A DNA stretch of 64,000 nt from an uncultured Bacilli bacterium (GTDB lineage Bacteria > Bacillota_I > Bacilli_A > RF39 > UBA660), in NCBI GenBank assembly GCA_944372195.1, contig CALVYK010000004.1, positions 1-64,000 on the forward strand, read 5' to 3'. Below, one piece after another: positions 8,987-17,744 of this stretch. The notes under the pieces are model-generated. The model was not told the origin of the DNA, ran no database searches, and saw only the letters and a list, made by a program, of their open reading frames with translations. Position numbers and translations under genes: made by a program. Numbering within the stretch: the first letter of the stretch is position 1; the number at the start of each line of letters is the position of its first letter.

Positions 8987-9478
8987 ATGAAAAAAAATAA
9001 TAAAAAAGGATTCATATTAGCAGAAACTATAGCTGTTTCTGTAGTTATTATGACAAGTTTAGTTATTGTCTATACTCAATTTTCTACACTAAACAATAGT
9101 TATAAAACTTCATTCGAATATAATAATGTAAATAATTTGTATTTGGTGAATAATTTAAGAAATTTTATTAAAACCGATGGTTCGGATTTTGATAATTTAA
9201 TTTCACGATTGGGTGAAAACGAATATATTGATATTACTTCTTGCCCAAATGATATTTTTGATGAATATTTATACTGCGAATTATTGATTGAGAATTCAAA
9301 TATAAAAACAGTTTTATTTACAAATGAGGATATTTCAAATTTAAAAAATATTATAGATAATACAAATTATTCTCAAAATATGAAAAATTTTATAAAAAAG
9401 ATAAACAATTCTACACAAAATAGTAAAAGATTAATCGTCGGATTTAACGATGATACATATGCTACTTTGTTATTTTAA
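8987..9478 (+). CDS. Type IV prepilin-like protein (minor pilin)
   Basis: A 163-aa minor pilin candidate. A short basic leader ends in the prepilin-peptidase motif KKGFILAE, with Gly at the cleavage site and Glu at +5, followed by a ~20-residue hydrophobic helix. The rest is a polar, Asn-rich domain with two cysteines near the middle that I do not recognise. It starts at ATG 8987 after AAGGAG and is divergent from the PilB-like ATPase. Two further prepilins follow on the same strand, so a pilus or pseudopilus is assembled from these genes. Confidence 0.82.
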   Translation: MKKNNKKGFILAETIAVSVVIMTSLVIVYTQFSTLNNSYKTSFEYNNVNNLYLVNNLRNFIKTDGSDFDNLISRLGENEYIDITSCPNDIFDEYLYCELLIENSNIKTVLFTNEDISNLKNIIDNTNYSQNMKNFIKKINNSTQNSKRLIVGFNDDTYATLLF

Positions 9479-9628
9479 TTAAACTTACCTTAATATTGGC
9501 AATATTATTAATTTGTTGAATTTAGAACTTTATTCTTATATATTAAGTTTATATTAAGATTAAAAAATAATTATGATTTATAAAGTCTGTGTGATTAATA
9601 TCTGACTTTATTATGGGAGGAGTAATTT

Positions 9629-10150
9629 ATGAAAAAAGGATTTACAACGGTAGAATTGATTGTTTCTTTTTCTTTAACAATGGTTATAGTAGTATTTTTG
9701 TTTCAAATAGTTATTGATCTAAAAAAAATATATGATGTTGATTTGTTAAAAACAGAGTTACTTAATAAGCAATCTATTATTAGTGATAAAATCAATAGTA
9801 GTTTTAATGAAAAACAGCTTATTGACATATCAAATTGTGGGGAAAATTGTTTAAATTTTATATATAGTGACAATTCAAGTGATATATTGAAAATAGATTA
9901 TAATGAAAATTCGTTTCAATTTGGTTCATATAAGACCATTTTGCCAGATGATAGTTATATATCTAATCCAAGAATCGAGACTGTTCATTCTGGAACCTTT
10001 TATCAATATTCAGATAATTCAATATTATTGATCAATATTCCTATATATAATGATTATTTAAAAAATCAGAATTATGGAATTACAGTTATTTATCGGTACA
10101 ATTCTAACGAATTTGATTTAAATGTTCCAGAATTTAACGATTCAAGTTAA
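9629..10150 (+). CDS. Type IV prepilin-like protein (PilW/ComGF-like)
   Basis: A 173-aa protein with the leader MKKGFTTVE, an exact type IV prepilin processing site (Gly, Phe, Glu at +5), and a hydrophobic N-terminal helix. The C-terminal part contains a Cys pair (CGENC) and beta-rich polar sequence. It starts after a strong GGGAGGAG site. The 150-bp gap upstream contains no gene; it carries an AT-rich stretch and a short inverted repeat (AAAGTC/GACTTT). It is probably a minor pilin or pseudopilin of the same filament. Confidence 0.82.
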   Translation: MKKGFTTVELIVSFSLTMVIVVFLFQIVIDLKKIYDVDLLKTELLNKQSIISDKINSSFNEKQLIDISNCGENCLNFIYSDNSSDILKIDYNENSFQFGSYKTILPDDSYISNPRIETVHSGTFYQYSDNSILLINIPIYNDYLKNQNYGITVIYRYNSNEFDLNVPEFNDSS

Positions 10151-10215
10151 AATTTTAACTATCTTTATTGTTATAGAGAATTATTTTAAGTGTGGATAAT
10201 AGTAGGAGAGATGTT

Positions 10216-13200
10216 ATGGAAAATATAACAAACAAATTTAAAAAAATATGTGAGCAAAAAGGCTTTACCCTAATAGAATTATTAGGCGTAATAATAATAT
10301 TAGCCGTAATAGCTTTAATAACATATCCAATAGTAGATAAATCAATCCAAAGAAGTAGAGAGAGTGCTTTAGAAAGAACAATCGAAAATATCGAGGGAGC
10401 AGCCTATAATTATAGTGTTGAATATGATTTGGGTTATCCAAGAGAACAACAAATATTAGAATTAAAAGAATTGGCTAACAAGGGTTTTATAAGTGATAAA
10501 GAACATATCAATCCAGTAACCAATAATGAATTGGAAGGATGTGTGTTATATAGATGGAATGAGGCAACTAGTCAATATTATTTTAAATATGCTGAACCAT
10601 GCGTAAGAACAGAAATCGCACCAACAATGACATTAGTTTATGATAAAGAAAATATAAATGAAAATGACTGGCTAAATAAAAATATAATGGTAAATATAAA
10701 TGGGACAGGCACAAAATATTATTATTGTATAGGAAATACAGAATGTGAGCCAAACATAGAAGAAAATAAAACAAATGGAACAAAAATAATAATAAATGAA
10801 GGAACAAATGTATTGTGTGCCAAAGCAGAAAATGCATATGGCGAAAGTAAAGTAGTATGTACAGAGGAATTAAATTTAGATAAGACAGCGCCAAATATAG
10901 AAGGAATAGGGGATAAAACAGTTCAAAGGAATACGAATGTAGATTTAATAACAGGAGTAACATATAACGATGCATTATCAGGAATATCAGGCGAATTAAT
11001 AATCGAGCCAACAATTGTAGATACATCAGTAACTGGAACAAAAGTAGTAAAATATAAAATAACAGATAAAGCAGGAAATACAAAAGAAGCAACAAGAAAT
11101 ATCATAGTGGATGCCCCAGCGCCAACAATAACATACAATTTAGTTGATAGCAGTTCAATAAATAGTAACGGTTGGGCAAAGAGTAATTTCTTTGTAAGAG
11201 CAACTATTACAGATAATAGTGGAAGTGGAATCAATATTGCCAAAAGTTGTTCAAGTAATAGTTCGAGTGAATGTACGCCAAGTGCAAGCTTTACATCAAC
11301 AACAAAAGACTTCTATATTCAAACTGAAGGAAATAATAGAATGTGTATCGAAGTAACAGATAATAATAATAAGACATCAAAAGTATGTAGTGATACATAT
11401 AAACTAGATAAGACATTACCAACGATTTCAGGCTTAACAACACAAACAGTTCAAAGACATTCAAGTGTAGACTTAAAGACAGGAGTAACATATAACGATG
11501 CGTTATCAGGAATCTCAGGCGAATTAATAATTGAGCCAGCAAGTGTAGATACATCAGTAACAGGAACAAAGACAGTAAAATATAAAGTAACAGATAAAGC
11601 AGGAAATACAAAGGAAGCAACAAGAAGTATTATCGTAGATGCTCCATCACCAACGATAACATATACTTTAGCAGATAGTAATTCTATAAATGGTAATGGC
11701 TGGGCAAAGAGTGATTTCTTTGTAAGAGCGACGATTACAGATAATAGTGGAAGTGGAATAAAATCGACTAAAAGTTGTTCAAGTAATAGTTCTAACGAAT
11801 GTACACCAAGTGCAAGCTTTACTGGTACAACAAAAGACTTTTATATTCAAGCTGAAGGAGACAATAAATTATGTATCGAAGTAACCGATAATAATAATAA
11901 GACATCAAAGATTTGTAGTGATACGTATAAACTAGATAAGACATTGCCAACGATTTCAGGATTAACCACACAAACAGTACAAAGACATGCAAGTGTGGAT
12001 TTAAAGACAGGAGTAACATATAACGATGCGTTATCAGGAATCTCAGGCGAATTGATAATTGAGCCATCAGTTTTAGATACATCGGTAGCAGGAACAAAGA
12101 CAGTAAAATACAAAATAAGAGATAAAGCAGGAAATACAAAAGAAGCAACAAGAAGTATTATAGTAGATGCCCCAGCGCCAACAATAACATACAATTTAGT
12201 AAATAGTAGTTCTGTAAATAGCAACGGTTGGGCAAAGAGTAATTTCTTTGTAAGAGCGACAATCACAGATAATAGTGGAACTGGAATAAAGACAGCTAAA
12301 AACTGTTCAACTAATAGTTCCAATGAATGTACACCAAGCGCAAGTTTTACAGGAACAACTAAGGAATTCTCTATTCAAACAGAAGGAGATAATAAATTGT
12401 GTATCGAAGTAACGGATAATAATAATAAAACATCAAAAGTATGTAGTGATACATACAAACTAGATAAGACATTACCAAACATAGCTGGAGTAGCTGATAA
12501 GACAGTACAAAGAAATACAACAGTAGACTTGAAAGCAGGAGTAACATATAGTGATGCATTATCAGGAATCTCAGGAGAATTGATAATCGAGCCAGCAAGT
12601 GTAGATACATCAGTAACTGGAACAAAGACAGTAAAATATAAAGTAACAGATAAAGCAGGAAATACAAGAGAAGTTACAAGAAATATTATTGTCGATGCAG
12701 CTGCACCAACAATAACATATAAATTAGTTGATAGTAGTTCTGTAAATAGTAATGGTTGGGCAAAGAGTAATTTCTTTGTAAGAGCGACGATTACAGATAA
12801 TAGTGGAAGCGGAATCAAGACTGCAAAAAGTTGTTCAAGTAATAGTTCAAGTGAATGTACGCCAGTAGCAAGCTTTACCGGAACAACCAAAGATTTCTAT
12901 ATAGAAGTAGAAGGAAATAATAGGTTATGTATCGAAGTAGCCGATAATAATAATAAGACATCAAAGATTTGTAGTGATACTTACAAATTAGATAAGACAG
13001 CACCAACAGCCGGAACTGCAACATTTACAGGAACATTAGGAAGTAATAGTTGGTATACAAGTAATGTAACAGTAAATAAAGTAAATGGAAGTGATAGTTT
13101 ATCAGGACATTCAAGTACAACAAGTAATATAAGCAGTATAACATCAAATACAAGTGGAACAAAAGTAACAATAACAACAACAGATTTAGCCGGAAATAGT

Positions 13201-14745
13201 TCAACTAGAAATTATACAATAAAGATTGATAAAAATAGTCCAACGATAACAGCAAAAAGTGGAACAGTAAGTATCACAGAGGGTGATAGCAATGCAACAA
13301 GTAATTACTTTACGGTAAGTTATGGAATAAGTGGCGGAAGTTTAAGTTGTAGTCCAACTAATACAAGCAGTTTATCACCAGGAACAAGAACAGTTACATG
13401 TACAGCAACTGGAGGTAATGGCAAGAAATCAACTGCTACAAAACAAATTGAAGTTAAACCAAAAACATTAATTTCGGCGTTACTACAACAATATAATCCA
13501 AATAATACAACAGGTTTGGTTAAAGATGAAACCAATGAAAATTTGTATTATTATACTGGCAACAACGAACAGGTAAATAGCAATTTCCTATGGTATGGTG
13601 GGCATCAATGGCGAATAATGGAATTTGATACAAGTGCAAAAACATTAACTTTAATAACACAACAGCCATTGACAGCAATCCAACCATCTAGCGTAGTATG
13701 GGCAACGAAACAACAATATGAATCAAGCTATGTAAACACATGGCTAAACGAGTATTTTTGGAATAGTTTAGATAGTAGTATTAAAAATAATATATTAAAT
13801 AATACATTTAATGTAGGAATATATACCAATGTTAGTGAGATAACAACAACACAAAAAGTTGGTTTATTAGATGAAGCACAATATGTAAGAGCAGGATATA
13901 GTAATTCTTATTTAAATATTAAGGACGATTGGTGGTTAGGAAACAGATATAGTTCGACACATATGGGGTATATTACAAGTGCAGGAGTAATTTATAATGA
14001 TTATACTACGACCGCTGCAGGAATACGTGTAGTTATTAAAATTTCTAATATTGACATTGTTGAAGGAAATGGTACACTTAAAGATAGTTATCGTGGCAAT
14101 AGTGATACTACGAGTACATCTGACGTACAAGTTGGAGAATATATAAATGTTCCTTACAGTGGAAGCGATGGTGCTTGCGGAAATGATAATATTTGTACAT
14201 TTAGAGTTGTAAGTAAGGATAATGATAGCATTAAGGTAATATTGAATGGCCTAATTTCAAAAACAAGTTCATATGGCACTTCTACCAAAATAAATACTTA
14301 TAGTACAATATATACTGTTTTAAATCAATATGCTCAGCAAATAAGTTCCACATATCGATATACAAATAATAAAGTATTTAATATAGGAAGCTATGTAAGT
14401 TATATTCCAAATTCAACAACAAATTACAAAGATGTTGCTAATGAGCAACTTTCAGCTAATGTTGGATTACCAACAATTGGGGAAATGTTTAGTGGTAATG
14501 ATGTAGATTTAGTAACAGGAAATTTTGTTGATCCTGATACAGTAGAGAATTTTAGCTTAAGTAGTGCATTTTGGACGATGAATAGATATGATTCATCTAG
14601 TGTAAGGTATGTTAATGGTCTTGGATCTTTATATTATCTTCCACCAAATAATTTATATGGTGTGCGTCCTGTAATCTTTTTAAAGAATAATTTGAAATTT
14701 ACTGGTGGTGAAGGAACTGCGCAAAATCCTTATACGTTACAATAA
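10216..14745 (+). CDS. Giant prepilin-like adhesin with four tandem Ig-like repeat units
   Basis: A 1509-aa protein that begins with a perfect prepilin N-terminus (QKGFTLIELLGVIIILAVIA). After a pilin-like head (to about residue 110) come four exact 176-aa units, each built from two beta-sandwich/Ig-like segments with motifs such as GVTYNDALSGISGELIIEP and SNGWAKSNFFVRATITDNSG. A threonine/serine-rich linker follows, then two C-terminal globular segments (from about 13.47 kb and 14.05 kb) that share WxxLN-type and GVRPVI patterns and may be DUF6273-like. Paired cysteines recur in every unit, suggesting disulfides. The start at 10216 is chosen over an upstream GTG because AGGAG lies 7 bp before it. 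It is probably a pilus-tip or filament-displayed adhesin; the ligand is unknown. Confidence 0.85.
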   Translation: MENITNKFKKICEQKGFTLIELLGVIIILAVIALITYPIVDKSIQRSRESALERTIENIEGAAYNYSVEYDLGYPREQQILELKELANKGFISDKEHINPVTNNELEGCVLYRWNEATSQYYFKYAEPCVRTEIAPTMTLVYDKENINENDWLNKNIMVNINGTGTKYYYCIGNTECEPNIEENKTNGTKIIINEGTNVLCAKAENAYGESKVVCTEELNLDKTAPNIEGIGDKTVQRNTNVDLITGVTYNDALSGISGELIIEPTIVDTSVTGTKVVKYKITDKAGNTKEATRNIIVDAPAPTITYNLVDSSSINSNGWAKSNFFVRATITDNSGSGINIAKSCSSNSSSECTPSASFTSTTKDFYIQTEGNNRMCIEVTDNNNKTSKVCSDTYKLDKTLPTISGLTTQTVQRHSSVDLKTGVTYNDALSGISGELIIEPASVDTSVTGTKTVKYKVTDKAGNTKEATRSIIVDAPSPTITYTLADSNSINGNGWAKSDFFVRATITDNSGSGIKSTKSCSSNSSNECTPSASFTGTTKDFYIQAEGDNKLCIEVTDNNNKTSKICSDTYKLDKTLPTISGLTTQTVQRHASVDLKTGVTYNDALSGISGELIIEPSVLDTSVAGTKTVKYKIRDKAGNTKEATRSIIVDAPAPTITYNLVNSSSVNSNGWAKSNFFVRATITDNSGTGIKTAKNCSTNSSNECTPSASFTGTTKEFSIQTEGDNKLCIEVTDNNNKTSKVCSDTYKLDKTLPNIAGVADKTVQRNTTVDLKAGVTYSDALSGISGELIIEPASVDTSVTGTKTVKYKVTDKAGNTREVTRNIIVDAAAPTITYKLVDSSSVNSNGWAKSNFFVRATITDNSGSGIKTAKSCSSNSSSECTPVASFTGTTKDFYIEVEGNNRLCIEVADNNNKTSKICSDTYKLDKTAPTAGTATFTGTLGSNSWYTSNVTVNKVNGSDSLSGHSSTTSNISSITSNTSGTKVTITTTDLAGNSSTRNYTIKIDKNSPTITAKSGTVSITEGDSNATSNYFTVSYGISGGSLSCSPTNTSSLSPGTRTVTCTATGGNGKKSTATKQIEVKPKTLISALLQQYNPNNTTGLVKDETNENLYYYTGNNEQVNSNFLWYGGHQWRIMEFDTSAKTLTLITQQPLTAIQPSSVVWATKQQYESSYVNTWLNEYFWNSLDSSIKNNILNNTFNVGIYTNVSEITTTQKVGLLDEAQYVRAGYSNSYLNIKDDWWLGNRYSSTHMGYITSAGVIYNDYTTTAAGIRVVIKISNIDIVEGNGTLKDSYRGNSDTTSTSDVQVGEYINVPYSGSDGACGNDNICTFRVVSKDNDSIKVILNGLISKTSSYGTSTKINTYSTIYTVLNQYAQQISSTYRYTNNKVFNIGSYVSYIPNSTTNYKDVANEQLSANVGLPTIGEMFSGNDVDLVTGNFVDPDTVENFSLSSAFWTMNRYDSSSVRYVNGLGSLYYLPPNNLYGVRPVIFLKNNLKFTGGEGTAQNPYTLQ
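10879..12990 (+). repeat. Four tandem 528-bp coding repeats in the pilin adhesin
   Basis: Each unit runs from the codons for DKT-P to the next identical boundary. Boundaries at 10879, 11407, 11935, 12463 and 12991 are exactly 528 bp apart, so every unit is 176 codons. The units are highly similar in DNA (for example the segment for SNGWAKS recurs with few changes), which should permit copy-number change by recombination. Confidence 0.9.
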
Positions 14746-14846
14746 ACAAATAACATAGTTAATTAAAATTTTATAAAATAGTATTTATAGAAAAACAAAA
14801 TTCCATGTTTGTTAAACACAAAATATATTCGTAACTATTTCGTCGT

Positions 14847-14908
14847 GCATAACTAATTATTTAATTCCATAATTTTGATTATTCAAAGTTATGGAATTAA
14901 TGTTATGC
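14847..14908. repeat. Two-arm inverted repeat between convergent genes
   Basis: The outer arms GCATAAC (14847-14853) and GTTATGC (14902-14908) enclose the inner arms TAATTCCATAA (14862-14872) and TTATGGAATTA (14889-14899), separated by internal loops. It lies in the 189-bp gap between the adhesin and the YlbJ-like gene. It could be a terminator for both strands, though neither side has a strong T run, or a small mobile-element relic. Confidence 0.6.
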
Positions 14909-14934
14909 ATGTGTAATATTTATAATAGTTAAAT

Positions 14935-15903
14935 TTAATAAAATAACAGTATAATAGTTAAACAAATAATTACCGAAATAATTAAATGAATTATTCTAGC
15001 TAATAAAAAAGGTTTATATTTAATTTTGGTATCACTGATAATGCTTAATGTTTGAGTATGAACAGATAACCCACCAAATGATATTATCATGCATATTATA
15101 ATTGCTTTATAAGTTTTTGGAATGTTTAATAAACTAGCGTGTTTTAATCCTTGTGTCATTTCCAAAAAACCACTTATAAATGTCTTGTTTAATAAAGATA
15201 AATGGAAGTTATTATCTATAATTGTTGTTATAATTAAAAATGTTGTAATTACTCCTAGTATCAATAATAATGTATTTATTGTATTTATAATTGAATTTGT
15301 GATAATAATTCCAAATCTTTTATTATTATTAATTCTTTTATTGTGCATACTTAAAATAGCTTTTTTAAAGGAAAATTTGTCATTTGTAACTTTGCTTGGG
15401 CAATAATTTCTAAATATTAATCCAATAATGATATTAGTTATATAATGTGAGAACATGACAATTAGGCCTAATTTTTTATCTTTTAAAAATGTAATAGAAA
15501 TTGTACCTAAAATAAATAGTGGATTTGAGAAATGTGAGAACATTAGAATTTTAGATGCTTCATTTTCATTTAGTTTATTTTGTAAATATAATTCTTTTGT
15601 ATATTTTGCATTGCTTGGAAATCCGGATAACATACTCATTATAAAGACAAAAGAAGCATTACCATTTATTTTAAATAATTTTTCAAATATTGGTTTAAAT
15701 AGTTCACCAACCAATTCTATGAAACCATAATTTATTAATATTTCTGATAACACAAAAAAAGGAAATAATGAAGGAAAAACATTATTTATCCATATATTAA
15801 ATGAATATGATACTGCATTCATTATTGTTTCTGATTCACTTAATATTTCATAACCACAAATTATCAGACATATTATTATTAATATACTAGTTAACTTATT
15901 CAT
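14935..15903 (-). CDS. ylbJ: YlbJ-like nucleoside-recognition (Gate) domain membrane protein
   Basis: A 322-aa polytopic membrane protein. It shows the YlbJ signature order: FPSLFPFFVLSEIL near residue 45, MLSGFPSNAKY with a downstream FSHFSNPLF segment, and a second symmetrical half ending with SFGGLSVHTQ. In Bacillus, YlbJ is a sporulation-related membrane protein of unclear transport role. The gene is divergent from the YlbL-like protease at 15935, matching the conserved ylbJ-ylbL neighbourhood. No sporulation regulon is evident here, so a vegetative role is likely. Confidence 0.85.
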   Translation of the reverse strand: MNKLTSILIIICLIICGYEILSESETIMNAVSYSFNIWINNVFPSLFPFFVLSEILINYGFIELVGELFKPIFEKLFKINGNASFVFIMSMLSGFPSNAKYTKELYLQNKLNENEASKILMFSHFSNPLFILGTISITFLKDKKLGLIVMFSHYITNIIIGLIFRNYCPSKVTNDKFSFKKAILSMHNKRINNNKRFGIIITNSIINTINTLLLILGVITTFLIITTIIDNNFHLSLLNKTFISGFLEMTQGLKHASLLNIPKTYKAIIICMIISFGGLSVHTQTLSIISDTKIKYKPFLLARIIHLIISVIICLTIILLFY

Positions 15904-15934
15904 TCAATCACTCATTTTCTAAAGGAGGAACATA

Positions 15935-16948
15935 ATGTTTAATAAAATATATGATAAAATATATAAATTTATAAAACAAAATTATATTTATTTAATAATT
16001 TTAGTAATTGCTGGTTTTCTTTTCCATTTTCCTTTACCTTACTATATTGATGCTTCAGGCGGATTAATAAATGTGTCTGAAAGATTGGAGGTAGAAGATG
16101 GTTATTCGATTAATGGCTCTTTAAATTTAGCATATATTTCCGAATTTAAAGCTAATATACCTATTTTAATATATGCTTATTTTAATAAAGATTGGGAAAT
16201 TGTAAAAAAAGAAGATGTCGTCGCTTCTAATGAAACTATAGAAGAAAATGATTATCGTAATCATTTATTATTAGAGGAGGCTAATCAAAATGCAATAATG
16301 GTTGCATTTGATAAGGCTAATTTGGAATATGAAGTTAAAAATAGGGTAGTAAATATTATTTATATATATGAAAATTCAGATACGGATTTAAAAATAGGTG
16401 ATCAAATTATTGAAGTAAATGGAGTTAGAGTAAATAGTAAAGAGGAAGTTTTAAACGAGATAAATAAATCTAATAATATTATTTTTAAGGTTATAAATAA
16501 TGGAATTGAATATGAAAGATATGCTAACAAAGTTGATATTGACGGAGAAAATTTAATTGGAATAATGGTGTGTGAGACTAAAGAAGTAATACCGTCCAAA
16601 AAAGTTAGTATTAATTTTGAAAAATCTGAATCAGGACCTTCTGGCGGTTTTATGATGGCTTTATCTATATATGATCTTTTGACAAAAGAAGATTTAACAA
16701 AAGGATTAAAAATAGTTGGAACAGGAACTATTGATGAATATGGTAATGTAGGAGTAATTGGTGGCGTTGAACATAAAATAAAGGCTGCCGTTAAAGAAAA
16801 AGCTGATATATTTTTTGTGCCAACAGGAAATTATGATGAAGCAAAAAAGACGGTTTTAGAAGAAAATTTAGACACAGAATTAGTTGAAGTAAAACATATT
16901 GATGATGCAATAAATTATTTAAGACAATTAGAAAATATTGACAAATAA
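15935..16948 (+). CDS. ylbL: YlbL-like membrane-anchored PDZ/Lon-type serine protease
   Basis: A 337-aa protein with one N-terminal transmembrane helix (~17-34), an extracytoplasmic region, a PDZ-like segment around residues 145-200 and a C-terminal Lon (S16) proteolytic domain. The catalytic dyad is visible as Ser236 in ESGPSGG and Lys281 in GGVEHKIKAA. YlbL in Bacillus acts at the membrane in checkpoint recovery and protein turnover. It starts at ATG 15935 after AAAGGAGG. It is divergent from ylbJ with only 31 bp between the starts. Confidence 0.9.
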   Translation: MFNKIYDKIYKFIKQNYIYLIILVIAGFLFHFPLPYYIDASGGLINVSERLEVEDGYSINGSLNLAYISEFKANIPILIYAYFNKDWEIVKKEDVVASNETIEENDYRNHLLLEEANQNAIMVAFDKANLEYEVKNRVVNIIYIYENSDTDLKIGDQIIEVNGVRVNSKEEVLNEINKSNNIIFKVINNGIEYERYANKVDIDGENLIGIMVCETKEVIPSKKVSINFEKSESGPSGGFMMALSIYDLLTKEDLTKGLKIVGTGTIDEYGNVGVIGGVEHKIKAAVKEKADIFFVPTGNYDEAKKTVLEENLDTELVEVKHIDDAINYLRQLENIDK

Positions 16949-16995
16949 TTATTTTAAATGTAAAATATATAGCACATTTGGAAAAGAGGAATTTT

Positions 16996-17676
16996 ATGGA
17001 TAAATATCTTATGTTAATAAATCAATTGGAAAAAAAAATATCAAGTTTAGAAAACAAATTAAAAAACATCCAAAGTGATGTCTTAGAAAAAAAACAATTA
17101 GTTGTAAGTTTAAAATCAAAAAATACTATAGATGATAATAGAATTTCAGTTAACAATTCAAAAATTAATTATAAAAATGATATCAAAAATCATTATAAAA
17201 AGATTTTAAAAAATTTCATGATTACATTTTTAATACTATTTTCATTAACTGCAATTATTTTAGCTTTACCAAATTTAGTAACTGGCACATTAACAGGTCT
17301 TGCTGTTAAATTGATTGCATCTTTTGGAGTTTGGGCAAGTTTAGTTGGAGGTACTTATATCGGTGTTAAAAATAGTGAAAAAAAATATTTCGATAGTATT
17401 GATTTTGAAAGCTTGACTAAAGATAATAAAGATTTAAATACTAATATAAACTTAAGAAATATGGAAATTAAAACATTAACTAAAAAAATAGAACAATTAG
17501 AAAATTTATTAGATAGAATACAAAACATTATTAAAGAAAAACGTACTGAATTAAGTGAAATTGAATCTAAACGTAGAACAATTGTTAATGATATTTTAAG
17601 CGAACTAGTTGAACAAAGAATTGCTGAAACAGAACATCTAAGTGAAAAACCTAAACAAATGATAATAAATAAATGA
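16996..17676 (+). CDS. Coiled-coil protein with central transmembrane hairpin
   Basis: A 226-aa protein not assignable to a named family. Residues ~5-65 are a charged heptad-like coiled coil, ~75-125 hold two hydrophobic segments rich in Gly/Ala/Leu with a short turn, and ~130-215 form a second long coiled coil. The topology places both coils on the same side of the membrane. The ATG at 16996 is preferred because AAGAGGA lies just upstream; a TTG six codons earlier is the alternative. It is followed by its own terminator. The shape suggests a scaffold or membrane-bending protein, which is inference only. Confidence 0.7.
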   Translation: MDKYLMLINQLEKKISSLENKLKNIQSDVLEKKQLVVSLKSKNTIDDNRISVNNSKINYKNDIKNHYKKILKNFMITFLILFSLTAIILALPNLVTGTLTGLAVKLIASFGVWASLVGGTYIGVKNSEKKYFDSIDFESLTKDNKDLNTNINLRNMEIKTLTKKIEQLENLLDRIQNIIKEKRTELSEIESKRRTIVNDILSELVEQRIAETEHLSEKPKQMIINK

Positions 17677-17683
17677 ATTTTAT

Positions 17684-17705
17684 AAAGCATAAAATGCTTT
17701 TTTTT
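17684..17705 (+). terminator. Rho-independent terminator
   Basis: AAAGCAT (17684-17690) pairs with ATGCTTT (17694-17700) and is followed by five more T. It separates the coiled-coil gene from mutS, whose own -10-like TAAAAT follows. Confidence 0.85.
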
Positions 17706-17744
17706 CTTGTTATTTTTTGGTAAAATATTAAATGTGGTGATTAT

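Noticed and set aside
10583-12890. Long minus-strand ORFs (98-171 codons) opposite the adhesin gene
   Set aside because: They recur every 528 bp as shadows of the coding repeats, have Leu-rich or Ser/Val-rich improbable composition and no ribosome sites.
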